From NCBI RefSeq assembly GCF_000424065.1, contig NZ_KE384126.1:14637-78636 (forward strand): 64,000 bases of DNA, given 5' to 3'. Source of the stretch: Selenomonas ruminantium subsp. ruminantium ATCC 12561 (GTDB taxonomy: Bacteria; Bacillota; Negativicutes; Selenomonadales; Selenomonadaceae). The notes beneath the pieces were generated by a model. It ran no database searches. It was given only the letters and a program-made list of their open reading frames with translations, and was not told the origin of the DNA. Shown here piece after piece: positions 15,771 to 25,293 of this stretch. Position 1 is the stretch's first letter; every line of letters starts with the position of its first letter. The position numbers were made by a program, and so were the translations under genes.

Positions 15771-17360
15771 ATGGGAGATTGGAAAGAGCGGTATAAGGAG
15801 CTGCTGGAGAGATTCAGTAAGCGCCAGCGATATATTATGCTGGGCTCCGCTTTGGCTATTCTCATTGCCATAATTGGTGTAAGTGCGTGGTATGGCAATA
15901 AGCCGGATATGGTTCCCTTGTTTACCAACATGGAAACCAAGGATGCCGGTGAAGTAGCTGCAAAATTGAAAGAGGCGAAAATCGAATACGAGGTGCAGGA
16001 AACGCGGCAAGGCACTACCATCATGGTTCCGTCACGGGATGTACACAATGCCCGGCTGGATTTGTCAACTCAGGGGCTCCCTCGGGGAAACAAAGGCTTT
16101 GAGATTTTTGATGACAGCAAGCTGGGTGTTACGGAATTCCAGAACCGGGTAAACTATCTGCAGGCTTTGCAGGGAGAACTTACGCGTACGATTGAGCAGA
16201 TTGCTGCTGTAGAAAAAGCGCGGGTGCATATCGTTCTGCCAGAGGACAGTTTGTACAAAAAGAACGAGAAACCTGCTACGGCTTCCATCATGCTGCATCT
16301 GCGTCCAAATATGGAATTGTCCAAGAAGGAAATCAAGGGTATCGTCAATTTGACGGCCAATAGCGTTCAAGGCTTGAAACCGGAAAATATCACGATTGTG
16401 AATGATACCGGTAAGATTTTGAATGACCCGGATGAAAATGAGGAACAGTCAGTCGGCATCAAGACCATGACCCAGCTGGATATGACCAAGAAAGTTCAGG
16501 ATAATATCCAGAAGAATATCCAGTCCATGCTGGATGATTCTATGGGGGAAGGCAAGGCCTTTGCCCGGGTCAGTGTTGAACTGGACTTTGATGACCGGAC
16601 TACGGATAAGCAGACCTTTACGCCGGTGGTGGATGACTCTGGTATTATTCGCAGTCAGCAGGATTTGAGTGAATCCTATAACGGCACTTCGAATCAGCCT
16701 GGCGGTGCAGCAGGGGTACAGTCCAATGTGCCTGGTTATGTCGCGCAGAATGGCAATGCTAACGCTGAGTACGAGAAAAAAGAGTCCACGAAAAATTACG
16801 AAATAAATGAAGAGAAGTCCAAGACAGTAGCAGCTCCCGGCTCCATCCGCCGTCTGAATGTGGCTGTGCTGGTCGATGATACCGTAACACCGCAGCAGCA
16901 GGACAGCATTATGCGGACGGTGAGCAGTGCAGCGGGAATCAATACCAATCGTGGTGATACGGTTTCCGTTGAACCGCTGCCCTTCAGCACAGAGCTTCGT
17001 GATAGACGGGCTGCAGAAGAACAGGCTGCCAAAGATAGAGAAGATATGATTTTCTACGGCACCATCGGTGCTATTCTGCTGGTTTTAGCTTCCATTGCAG
17101 GGTATCTTTTCTACCGTCGCAAGAAGAAACTGGATGCTATTGCGGCAGAACAGGAGCGGATTCGTCAGGAGGAGGAAGCAAGGAGAAAATTGGAAGAACA
17201 AGAGCGTGCTGCGCTTTTGGCTGCTGGTGCCTTGGATACTGAGGAACTTACGGAAGAAGAACAGCAGCATCTTACTGAAAAACAGACTCTGCAGCAGCTT
17301 ATTGATCAGCGGCCGGCAGAGGTGGCTATGCTTGTTAAAACTTGGCTTGCGGAGGAATGA
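15771..17360 (+). CDS. fliF: Flagellar MS-ring protein FliF
   Basis: A 529-residue protein that forms the MS ring in the inner membrane. There are two transmembrane segments (about 22-42 and 427-448) with a large periplasmic part containing two ring-building domains. A cytoplasmic, charged C-terminal tail binds FliG. ATG 15771 follows GAAGGGATTGAG; the upstream in-frame start at 15744 lacks a site. Confidence 0.95.
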   Translation: MGDWKERYKELLERFSKRQRYIMLGSALAILIAIIGVSAWYGNKPDMVPLFTNMETKDAGEVAAKLKEAKIEYEVQETRQGTTIMVPSRDVHNARLDLSTQGLPRGNKGFEIFDDSKLGVTEFQNRVNYLQALQGELTRTIEQIAAVEKARVHIVLPEDSLYKKNEKPATASIMLHLRPNMELSKKEIKGIVNLTANSVQGLKPENITIVNDTGKILNDPDENEEQSVGIKTMTQLDMTKKVQDNIQKNIQSMLDDSMGEGKAFARVSVELDFDDRTTDKQTFTPVVDDSGIIRSQQDLSESYNGTSNQPGGAAGVQSNVPGYVAQNGNANAEYEKKESTKNYEINEEKSKTVAAPGSIRRLNVAVLVDDTVTPQQQDSIMRTVSSAAGINTNRGDTVSVEPLPFSTELRDRRAAEEQAAKDREDMIFYGTIGAILLVLASIAGYLFYRRKKKLDAIAAEQERIRQEEEARRKLEEQERAALLAAGALDTEELTEEEQQHLTEKQTLQQLIDQRPAEVAMLVKTWLAEE

Positions 17361-17363
17361 CCT

Positions 17364-18395
17364 ATGGCACTTGAAGATATGTATGGCGATAGTGAGGAAG
17401 AACTCTCTAACACAGAAAAAGCGGCCGTTTTGTTCATTGCTCTTGGCCCGGAGTATTCAGCTAAACTATTTCAGCATCTGGACGATGATGAAATTGAGCG
17501 CATAACCTTGGAAATCGCTAACCATAAAAAGGTCAGTGCTGAGAACAAAGCAAAGGTAGTCAGTGAATTTTATCAGATGGCCATGGCTAGTGACTATATT
17601 TCCACAGGTGGTCTGGAATATGCGCAGAATGTATTGGAAAAGGCGCTGGGGTCGGAAAAGGCGATGGAAATTCTCAATCGCCTCACCACCAGTCTGCAGG
17701 TTCGTCCTTTCGATTTCCTGAGAAAGACAGATCCGTCGCAGTTGATGACGTTTATCAACAACGAGCATCCGCAGACGATTGCCCTTATTACAGCATATTT
17801 GGATCCGGATCAGGCAGCTACAATCATTGGCTCGCTGCCGCCGGAATCGCAGGCTGATGTTGCCAGGCGCATAGCGCAAATGGACAGGACATCACCGGAT
17901 TTGGTAAGAGAAGTGGAACGGGTGCTCGAGAGGAAACTTTCCTCCATGGTTACGCAGGATTTCACTGCGGCAGGTGGCGTCAAGGCCATCGTGGATGTAC
18001 TCGGCCGAGTGGATCGTACCACCGAAAAATCCATTATTGAAACGTTGGAAGTGGACAATCCGGAACTGGCAGAGGAAATCAAACGGCTCATGTTTGTATT
18101 CGAAGATATTGTTCAGCTGGACGACCGCTCTATGCAGATGGTTTTGCGTGATGTGGATACCAAAGATTTGTCTCTGGCGCTCAAGGCTACTCCGGCAGAG
18201 GTTTCGGACAAGGTGTTCCGAAATATGTCGAAGCGTGCGGCAGATATGCTCCGAGAGGAAATCGAATTTATGGGGCCGGTTAAGATTCGCGATGTAGAAG
18301 AAGCACAGCAGAAAGTCGTTAATGTTATTCGTGCCCTGGAAGAAAAGGGCGATATTGTAATATCACGTGGACAGGGAGACGAGATGATTGTCTAG
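17364..18395 (+). CDS. fliG: Flagellar motor switch protein FliG
   Basis: A 343-residue rotor protein that couples torque from the stator. It has an N-terminal FliF-binding domain (TEKAAVLFIALGPEYSAKLF), a middle domain with the EHPQ motif (NNEHPQTIALI) and a C-terminal armadillo domain with torque-generating charged residues (VLRDVDTKDLSLALK). The start follows fliF by 3 bp; the stop overlaps fliH by 8 bp. Confidence 0.96.
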   Translation: MALEDMYGDSEEELSNTEKAAVLFIALGPEYSAKLFQHLDDDEIERITLEIANHKKVSAENKAKVVSEFYQMAMASDYISTGGLEYAQNVLEKALGSEKAMEILNRLTTSLQVRPFDFLRKTDPSQLMTFINNEHPQTIALITAYLDPDQAATIIGSLPPESQADVARRIAQMDRTSPDLVREVERVLERKLSSMVTQDFTAAGGVKAIVDVLGRVDRTTEKSIIETLEVDNPELAEEIKRLMFVFEDIVQLDDRSMQMVLRDVDTKDLSLALKATPAEVSDKVFRNMSKRAADMLREEIEFMGPVKIRDVEEAQQKVVNVIRALEEKGDIVISRGQGDEMIV

Positions 18396-19179
18396 AGTTA
18401 TCAAAGCCGCGATATGGGAGGAAAATCCTCATCTTATACAAACCCCCGAGCCGCCTAAGCCCGAGGCCGATGCGGCGAAGGATAATGGATTGGATGAAGA
18501 AACCCGTACCCGTATGCTGGCAGAAATTGCTGCCAAGGAGCAGCGTGCAATTCAACTGCTGAAAGATGCCAAGGTAGATGCGGAAATACTCAAACAGGAG
18601 GCGATGGCCGAATGTGAGCGTATGAAAGCTGAGGCACAGGAAGAGATTAAAAATCTAAAAGAAGAAGCAATTGAGGCTGGTCATCAGGAGGGCTATGAAG
18701 CTGGCTACAAGGATGGAGAGGATAAAGTCCGCGAGGAAATGGAAGCGGCAATCATAGAGGGAAGTGCCAAAGCGGAAAAAACCCTGCAGGATGCAAAAGA
18801 AGCTACACGTGACTATATTCAGCAGGCTGAACAGGATGTGGTGAAATTGGTAATGGCCGTGGTGGAAAAGATTCTGCCACAGCACTTTATCGATGCCCCC
18901 CAGGTGGTGTTGCCCATAGTAAGGGACGCTATCCTTAAAGTGAAAGATCAAAAGGAATTGAAAATCCATGTGGCGCCGCAGGATTATGATATGGTACTGT
19001 TGGCACGCAATGAATTACGAGGAATTTTGACCTATGGTGATGCCAGCATTGATTTGTTATCTGACCAAAGTATGCGCCCCGGAGACTGTTTGATTGAAAC
19101 ACCAAATGGTACGGTAGATGCCCGTTTGGCTACACAGATCGAACTGATACGGCAGGCGGTAAAAAATGTTATGCTTTAA
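18388..19179 (+). CDS. fliH: Flagellar export ATPase regulator FliH
   Basis: A 263-residue stator-like partner of the FliI ATPase. A Pro/Glu-rich N terminus is followed by a long coiled coil (about 45-130) containing a GYEAGYKDG glycine-repeat segment. The C-terminal domain (about 140-260) resembles V-ATPase subunit E. TTG 18388 overlaps fliG, with GGGAGACGAG upstream. Confidence 0.9.
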   Translation: MSRVIKAAIWEENPHLIQTPEPPKPEADAAKDNGLDEETRTRMLAEIAAKEQRAIQLLKDAKVDAEILKQEAMAECERMKAEAQEEIKNLKEEAIEAGHQEGYEAGYKDGEDKVREEMEAAIIEGSAKAEKTLQDAKEATRDYIQQAEQDVVKLVMAVVEKILPQHFIDAPQVVLPIVRDAILKVKDQKELKIHVAPQDYDMVLLARNELRGILTYGDASIDLLSDQSMRPGDCLIETPNGTVDARLATQIELIRQAVKNVML

Positions 19180-19203
19180 GAAATTTCCTTGAGGTAATGC
19201 CCT

Positions 19204-20544
19204 ATGGATGAGTTGCAGGTAAAAAAACCATTCAAACTGAATATCGACAAATTTACCGATGCGATTCATGAGTGTTCCAGTGTTAAGCTCACGGGCAAGG
19301 TAACGCAGGTCATAGGGCTGGTCATTCAATCACAGGGGCCTACGGTAAGTGTGGGGGAGCTTTGTTATATAAGTTCCCATAATCCTGATGTACCGCCTAT
19401 TCCTGCTGAAGTCGTGGGGTTCCGCGAAGGTTATGTCATGCTGATGCCTGTTGGTGAAATGCAGGGGATAGGACCGGGCTGCGAAGTGACGGCAGCGCAG
19501 AAGATGCTGAATGTCAAAGTAGGAGATGAACTTTTAGGCCGTGTTTTGGACGGTTTGGGCAATCCTATTGATGGAAAAGGTCCGTTGCTTTCGAAAAAGG
19601 AATACCCTTTGCAAGCTGATCCGCCACACCCGCTGTCAAGGCCGCGTATTCATGAGAGTCTTTATGTAGGTGTGCGGGCGATTGATGGTCTGATTACCAT
19701 GGGCGAAGGTCAGCGTATCGGCATTATGGCTGGTTCCGGGGTAGGAAAATCTACGCTGCTTTCCATGATTGCCCGCAACACGGAAGCCGATATCAGTGTT
19801 ATTGCCCTAGTGGGAGAACGTGGCCGTGAGGTGCGGGATTTTATCGAACGCGACTTGGGTGAAGAGGGAATGAAGCGTTCTGTGGTTGTCGTGGCAACCT
19901 CGGATCAGCCGGCGCTGGTGCGTATAAAAGGGGCCATGACGGCCACTGCTATTGCAGAATACTTCCGTGATCAGGGGCGCAAGGTCATTTTGATGATGGA
20001 TTCCGTTACCCGTTTTGCTATGGCACAGCGTGAGGTGGGGCTGACCATTGGTGAGCCGCCGGCTACCCGTGGGTACACGCCTTCCGTATTTGCTATGCTT
20101 CCCAGACTGCTGGAACGGGCCGGGACCAGTGCTACAGGATCGATTACCGGTATTTATACGGTACTGGTAGATGGTGATGACATGAATGAACCGATCGCTG
20201 ATGCGGTGCGTTCCATTTTAGATGGTCATATTGTACTATCCCGCAGCATTGCAGCCCAGAATCATTTCCCGGCGATAGATATTATGCCCAGCGTCAGTCG
20301 TGTCATGAATGAAGTGGTATCGCCGGAACATTTAAAGGCAGCCCAGCAGATGCGGCAGCTTATGGCAGTTTACCGGGACGCTGAGGATTTGATCCATATC
20401 GGTGCTTATGTAAAAGGGTCAAGTGCCAAGATAGATGAATCCATACAGAAAATAGATGCCATCAACGGTTTCCTCTGTCAGGGAATTTTTGAAGTGGATT
20501 CTTATGATGAAACGGAAAAGAAATTGATGCGGATTTCCGGGTGA
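19204..20544 (+). CDS. fliI: Flagellum-specific export ATPase FliI
   Basis: A 446-residue F1-beta-like ATPase of the type III export apparatus. Walker A GSGVGKST (about 179-186), ALVGERGREVRDF, Walker B KVILMMDSVTRFAMAQREVG and the GEPPATRGYTPSVFA segment specific to FliI/YscN are present. The N-terminal beta-barrel domain is short, as usual. Confidence 0.96.
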   Translation: MDELQVKKPFKLNIDKFTDAIHECSSVKLTGKVTQVIGLVIQSQGPTVSVGELCYISSHNPDVPPIPAEVVGFREGYVMLMPVGEMQGIGPGCEVTAAQKMLNVKVGDELLGRVLDGLGNPIDGKGPLLSKKEYPLQADPPHPLSRPRIHESLYVGVRAIDGLITMGEGQRIGIMAGSGVGKSTLLSMIARNTEADISVIALVGERGREVRDFIERDLGEEGMKRSVVVVATSDQPALVRIKGAMTATAIAEYFRDQGRKVILMMDSVTRFAMAQREVGLTIGEPPATRGYTPSVFAMLPRLLERAGTSATGSITGIYTVLVDGDDMNEPIADAVRSILDGHIVLSRSIAAQNHFPAIDIMPSVSRVMNEVVSPEHLKAAQQMRQLMAVYRDAEDLIHIGAYVKGSSAKIDESIQKIDAINGFLCQGIFEVDSYDETEKKLMRISG

Positions 20545-20550
20545 TAGGGC

Positions 20551-21015
20551 ATGAAAAAGTTCAAGTTTCAGTTGGAAACCCTGCTCAAGGTTACCCGGCG
20601 GAAAAAAGATGATGCAGAACGGGAATTTGCAGAAGCCTCCCGCCGTTTGGAAGAAGCGCGGGAAGGCTTGAGTACCCTGCTGGATGAAATGCAAAAAGGC
20701 CAGCGGGATTATGATGCGCTTTCCCAGGAAGGTGTTCGTGTTACCGTGGGCAGACTTATGACGTTTAACAGTTTTTTTGCCTGGAAGCGGGAACAGATTG
20801 AAATGCAGCAAGGAATTGTGCTGCAGATGAAGAGTGAAAAACAAAAAAAACTCAAAGCGTTGATGGAAGTTATGAGTTATCTGAAAAGCATAGAGCAGCT
20901 AAAGGAGCGCCGCTATCAGGAGTATCAGGCAGAAGCCTTGCAAGAAGAACAGAAAATGCTCGATGAAATTGGCTTGCAGCTTACGATGCGGCGCAGAAGG
21001 GAAGGAATGAGCTGA
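20551..21015 (+). CDS. fliJ: Flagellar export chaperone-escort protein FliJ
   Basis: A 154-residue, almost entirely helical coiled-coil protein, starting with the family-typical KFKFQLETLLKVTRRKKDDAE. It corresponds to the gamma-like stalk inside the FliI ring. It begins 6 bp after fliI; its stop overlaps the next start codon (TGATG). Confidence 0.9.
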   Translation: MKKFKFQLETLLKVTRRKKDDAEREFAEASRRLEEAREGLSTLLDEMQKGQRDYDALSQEGVRVTVGRLMTFNSFFAWKREQIEMQQGIVLQMKSEKQKKLKALMEVMSYLKSIEQLKERRYQEYQAEALQEEQKMLDEIGLQLTMRRRREGMS

Positions 21016-21635
21016 TGATGGATTTAACCGGTGTGCGCCAGGTACAGGCAAGGATTGCTCAATTGCAGGAGCAGTTTGGTATGCCGGGAAATATTCCCGG
21101 CAGAGGTTTTTCACAAAAGTTGGAAAAGGAAATGCAAAAATCCATGGAGGGAACGGCTGCGGATAAGACGTCTGCGACAGCTGCTTTGGATAAAAGCCAG
21201 CCGTTGCCTGCAGCACATAAGGCGGATAAGACGCAAAAAGTGTTGGCAGATATGCCCCTGGCAGACCAGAATCTCAGCACATTGATTGAAGCTGCAGCCC
21301 GGAAGTATAAAGTTGATCCCAAGCTGGTAGCAGCTGTGGCAGAAGTAGAGTCTAATGGCAATCAGGAGGCGGTTTCTTCTGCGGGTGCCATTGGCGTTAT
21401 GCAGCTGATGCCGGATACAGCAGCGTCTTTAGGCGTTGACCCATACAATAAACAGCAGAATATTGAGGGCGGGGCTAAATATCTCCGCCAGATGCTGGAT
21501 ACCTTTGGGGGAGATACGAAAAAGGCAGTGGCGGCGTATAATGCCGGACCAGGGGCCGTGAAGGATTATGGCGGGGTACCACCGTACAAGGAAACCCAGA
21601 ATTATGTGAGCAAAGTATTGGATATTTATCGGTAA
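21015..21635 (+). CDS. SLT-family lytic transglycosylase of the flagellar cluster
   Basis: A 206-residue protein with a C-terminal goose-lysozyme-like transglycosylase domain (about 85-205). The catalytic Glu is in VAAVAEVESNGNQEAVSS, followed by GAIGVMQLMPDTA and AYNAGPGAVKDYGG. The first 80 residues are low-complexity and carry no obvious signal peptide. Given its place between fliJ and motE it probably opens peptidoglycan for the rod, possibly exported through the flagellar apparatus itself. That route is inference. Confidence 0.88.
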   Translation: MMDLTGVRQVQARIAQLQEQFGMPGNIPGRGFSQKLEKEMQKSMEGTAADKTSATAALDKSQPLPAAHKADKTQKVLADMPLADQNLSTLIEAAARKYKVDPKLVAAVAEVESNGNQEAVSSAGAIGVMQLMPDTAASLGVDPYNKQQNIEGGAKYLRQMLDTFGGDTKKAVAAYNAGPGAVKDYGGVPPYKETQNYVSKVLDIYR

Positions 21636-21661
21636 CTTAGAAATAGAAGGCGGGTTGGACA

Positions 21662-22309
21662 ATGGCAGCGAAGAAGAAAAAGAAAAAAGGCAGTAAAATA
21701 GTGAAAGTGCTATTAATGCTCTTCCTGCTATTGGTGCTTATTGCAGGCGGTTTTGCTTTGGGTGTTTATCTGCAGCTCATTGATACCCAGGAGGCAAATG
21801 AGAAATTAAAGCTTTATGACCTGCCTGTTATTGGTGAATACTTCGTGCGTCCAGCACCAAGTGAAGAGGATATGGACAAAATGCCGGTGGAAGATGCCAA
21901 GCCGGACAAGGATAAAGATGTAAAAAAAGATGAAAAAGATAAGCAGGAGTCCAAGAAGATTGTCATAACCAAAGAAGAAATTGAAAAGCAGATGAAGCAG
22001 CGTGAAGCTGAGGAAAAGAAACGGGTGTCCAAGCTGGCTCGTCTGTATAATCAGATGAAACCTAAAGATGCGGCCAAAGCCATGGATGAATTAGATGATG
22101 ATATGTGTATCGCCATTTTGCAGCGTATGGATGAAGCCGTTGTGGCTAAGATTATGACGGAATTTGACGAAGGGAAAACTGCCAGGATTACGCGGATTAT
22201 GTATGCAGGTACCAAGAAAGAGGTAAATACAGAAGAAGATATTCGTCGGATGCTGGAAGAAAAAGCCAAGAGTGACGGACAGACAGAGCAGGAAAATTCA
22301 GCACAGTAA
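21662..22309 (+). CDS. motE: MotE-like membrane protein with MgtE N-terminal-type domain
   Basis: A 215-residue protein with a Lys-rich start and one transmembrane segment (about 16-38). A charged, Lys/Glu/Asp-rich linker and coiled coil span about 70-120. A helical repeat domain like that of MgtE (YNQMKPKDAAKAMDELDDDM, AILQRMDEAVVAKIMTEFD) follows. It resembles the MotE/YlxF proteins found after fliJ in Firmicutes, reported partners of the stator. A clear terminator follows. Confidence 0.75.
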   Translation: MAAKKKKKKGSKIVKVLLMLFLLLVLIAGGFALGVYLQLIDTQEANEKLKLYDLPVIGEYFVRPAPSEEDMDKMPVEDAKPDKDKDVKKDEKDKQESKKIVITKEEIEKQMKQREAEEKKRVSKLARLYNQMKPKDAAKAMDELDDDMCIAILQRMDEAVVAKIMTEFDEGKTARITRIMYAGTKKEVNTEEDIRRMLEEKAKSDGQTEQENSAQ

Positions 22310-22317
22310 GAAATAAT

Positions 22318-22352
22318 TTCCCCACATTATCTAAAAGTGGGGAATTTTTATT
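22318..22352 (+). terminator. Terminator between motE and fliK
   Basis: TTCCCCAC (22318-22325) pairs with GTGGGGAA (22337-22344) and is followed by TTTTTATTT. It lies inside the flagellar cluster, so fliK onward may need read-through or a separate promoter. Confidence 0.85.
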
Positions 22353-22403
22353 TAAGTAAAATACGATTTTCATCGATAAATACCATGAGAAGGAGGTGAT
22401 TTG

Positions 22404-25274
22404 GTGAACGCAGCAAATGTAATGGCTATTTCTCCTAAGGCAGGTGCCGTAAATAAGGTGCAGCTCACAAGGACGGTGGGAAAACTTGGCAAAGCATCTG
22501 CAAATATGACCAGTGACTCATTTGATGAGGCAATGGGAAAAGCAGGAGAAGAAGTATCAGGAAAAATGGCAAAATCGCCGGTAGAGGCTCAGGGAAGTAT
22601 ACAAGGGAAGGTTAACGCTAAGGAAGCTGATATAAAGGACGATATGCCAGAAGGAACGGAAGCTGCTTTTTTACAGAAGCAGCAGGGCAGGAAGCCACAA
22701 ATGACTAAGGAAGGCAAAACGAACACGCAGGAAGCGAAGGTCAACGAGGAAGAACCTGGGGAGCCAGGAGAACAGGATGCAGGTACGGCAACTGCCTCAG
22801 CAGCTGTACTGAATTTTACCACGGAGGGAAAGGCATCACTGGTCATGGACGACACAACGGAGCAGACAGAATCGGTAGAACCGGCAGCTGGAGTGAACCT
22901 GCAACGTTTATTGCCACAGTCAGGTGACGATGTTCAGAAAAATAAAAATTTCCTGGCGATGCTTTCAGGGCAGCAAATAAAGCCGCTTCAGGCACAGGGG
23001 GCAACTCCAAATCAGCAGACAAATTCGGGGCAGGAGATTTTGCAACGGATAAAACCGGCAACGATGTTGGAAGCACAGCTGAATAATCACCAGTTAGCGA
23101 ATCAAACAATTCAGCCAGATTTAGGTCTTGGCAAGTCTATGGGGAGCAATCTGACGCAGCAATCCAATCTATTGAGGCCGCAATTGGGTGATATGCAGCA
23201 AAACAAGCAGGCAGAAGGCTTAACGCAGGTGAATAGGCCAGCGGGAGTGCAGGAGGCCGTTTCCGCAGAAGCGGTATTAAACAAACCACAGCCAATGGCA
23301 GCGTTTTTCACACAGAATCTGCGTGCAGACCAATCCAATCAGACACAGCAGTCAAATCAGCCAGGAATACAATTCAATCTGCCACAGCAGTCAAATCAGC
23401 TGCGAACGCAATCCAATCTACTGAGGCCGCAATTGGGCGATATGCAGCAAGACAAGCAGGCAGAAAGCTTAATGCAGGTGAATAGGCCAGCGGGAGTGCA
23501 GGAGGCCGTTTCCGCAGAAGCGGTATTAAACACACCACAGCCAATGGCAACGTCTTTCACACAGAATCTGCGTGCAGACCAATCCAATCAGACACAGCAG
23601 TCAAATCAGCCAGGAACACAATCCAATCTGCCACAGCAATCAAATCAGCTGCGAACGCAATCTAATCTGACGCAGCAATCAAATCTACTGAGGCCGCAAT
23701 TGGGCGATATGCAGCAAAACAAGCAGGCAGAAGGCTTAACGCAGGTGAATAGGCCAGCGGGAGTGCAGGAGGCCGTTTCCGCAGAAGCGGTATTAAACAC
23801 ACCACAGCCAATGGCAACGTCTTTCACACAGAATCTGCGTGCAGACCAATCCAATCAGACACAGCAGTCAAATCAGCTGCGAACGCAATCTGATCTGATG
23901 CAGCAATCCAATCTATTGAGGCCGCAATTGGGCGATATGCAGCAAGACAAGCAGGCAGAAGGCTTAACGCAGGTGGGAGTACAGGCAACGGTTTCTTCAG
24001 ACGAGGTATTAAACGCACCGCAGCCACTGGAACCGGCCTTCACCCAGAATCTGCGTGCAGACCAATCCAATCTGACGCAACAGACAAATCAACTGCGAAC
24101 GCAATTCAATCTGACGCAACAAGTGGGCGATATGCAGCAAAATAAGCAAGCAGAAGGCTTGACGCAACAATCAAATCAGTCAACCCCATTAGAAGCACAG
24201 TTGAGCAGCATTCAGCAAAATAAACAAGCAGCTGATTCGATGCTGGCGGGAAATTGGGCAGAGAGAGGGCTGTCAGCTCAGGACCGTATTATCAATCCGC
24301 AAGCGGCGGCGCTGGATAATGGCAAGGAAAGACACGATGCCAAGGGAGTGGCACTCTTTGGGCAGAGCGAGGAGACGATGCCGTCCATGTCTGCCGGGAG
24401 GGTGAATGATTCAGTAACGCTGCAGGAAACTGGACGTGTGATCGTTCCTGAAGGAAATACACAAGCACAGCCCCGTAAGGAAAATGATGCTCGTCTGGTG
24501 AATAATCCTCTGATGGGAGCTGGCAGAGTGGTGGAAGATGATGGGCAAATGGTAAATCCGTTCATGAATATGCAGGATAATTCCCGTCAGGATTTATTCC
24601 GGCAAAATCAGCCGCCTGTACCGCCAACCATTGAGATAGTTACAAATGAAGATGGTGAAGAGGTCAGCCAGCTTGCAGAAGAAGCTGTGGGGGATAAGGC
24701 GCCGCAGACGGACTCAGCCCGAGCAGCCAATGAACCGCTGAGCATGTTCCAGCAGAGTCTCAATGAGAACCTGACGGGAATAAAGCGGGCGGAGGCGGCG
24801 AACCAACCGCAGAATCTGCAGAATGACTTTGATGTTCCACGGCAGATTGTGGAGCAGGCAAGGCTTTTGCGCAGAGGAGAAGATACCCAGATGGTCATAA
24901 AACTCCACCCTGACCATTTAGGTGAGCTGACTTTGAAGGTTTCGGTCAGTGCTAATGGTGCCGTTAATGCATCTTTCCATAGCGATAATGCTCAGGTAAG
25001 AGCTATTATCGAAAATACGCTGGTACAGCTGAAACAGGAATTGAATAATCAGGGCTTGAAAGTAGATAATGTCGATGTCTATGCCGGACTCACGGACGGA
25101 CAGCTGCCTCAGGGAGAGGGTCAGCAGGCATGGCAGCAGAATCAGGGACATAATAGCAATAGCAGTGTTCGGAATTTAGGGAATATGGAAGATTATGGAG
25201 AAGAGACCGAAAATATAGCTGTTAGCAGCCCAAGCAATACAGATGCCTCTGATGGAGTGGATTACCGAGTCTAA
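22404..25274 (+). CDS. fliK: Flagellar hook-length control protein FliK, repeat-expanded
   Basis: The molecular ruler that sets hook length and switches export specificity. At 956 residues it is about twice the common length. The conserved C-terminal domain is at about 820-900 (MVIKLHPDHLGELTLKVSVS). The middle is Gln/Asn-rich and holds about five tandem copies of a 76-89 residue unit (LLRPQLGDMQQNKQAEGL ... VQEAVSAEAVLNTPQPM ... FTQNLRADQSNQTQQ). Copies start near 23174, 23423, 23690, 23918 and 24125, the last being partial. GTG 22404 is preferred over TTG 22401 for its spacing to AGGAGG. Confidence 0.93.
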   Translation: MNAANVMAISPKAGAVNKVQLTRTVGKLGKASANMTSDSFDEAMGKAGEEVSGKMAKSPVEAQGSIQGKVNAKEADIKDDMPEGTEAAFLQKQQGRKPQMTKEGKTNTQEAKVNEEEPGEPGEQDAGTATASAAVLNFTTEGKASLVMDDTTEQTESVEPAAGVNLQRLLPQSGDDVQKNKNFLAMLSGQQIKPLQAQGATPNQQTNSGQEILQRIKPATMLEAQLNNHQLANQTIQPDLGLGKSMGSNLTQQSNLLRPQLGDMQQNKQAEGLTQVNRPAGVQEAVSAEAVLNKPQPMAAFFTQNLRADQSNQTQQSNQPGIQFNLPQQSNQLRTQSNLLRPQLGDMQQDKQAESLMQVNRPAGVQEAVSAEAVLNTPQPMATSFTQNLRADQSNQTQQSNQPGTQSNLPQQSNQLRTQSNLTQQSNLLRPQLGDMQQNKQAEGLTQVNRPAGVQEAVSAEAVLNTPQPMATSFTQNLRADQSNQTQQSNQLRTQSDLMQQSNLLRPQLGDMQQDKQAEGLTQVGVQATVSSDEVLNAPQPLEPAFTQNLRADQSNLTQQTNQLRTQFNLTQQVGDMQQNKQAEGLTQQSNQSTPLEAQLSSIQQNKQAADSMLAGNWAERGLSAQDRIINPQAAALDNGKERHDAKGVALFGQSEETMPSMSAGRVNDSVTLQETGRVIVPEGNTQAQPRKENDARLVNNPLMGAGRVVEDDGQMVNPFMNMQDNSRQDLFRQNQPPVPPTIEIVTNEDGEEVSQLAEEAVGDKAPQTDSARAANEPLSMFQQSLNENLTGIKRAEAANQPQNLQNDFDVPRQIVEQARLLRRGEDTQMVIKLHPDHLGELTLKVSVSANGAVNASFHSDNAQVRAIIENTLVQLKQELNNQGLKVDNVDVYAGLTDGQLPQGEGQQAWQQNQGHNSNSSVRNLGNMEDYGEETENIAVSSPSNTDASDGVDYRV
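23150..24180 (+). repeat. In-frame tandem repeats inside fliK
   Basis: The marker string GAGGCCGCAATTGGG occurs at 23174, 23423, 23690 and 23918, giving unit lengths of 249, 267 and 228 bp, all multiples of three. A fifth degenerate copy begins near 24125. Shorter CAATCCAATCT/CAGCAATC sub-repeats expand between units. Confidence 0.95.
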
Positions 25275-25293
25275 TGCATAGAAGGTGAAAAAA

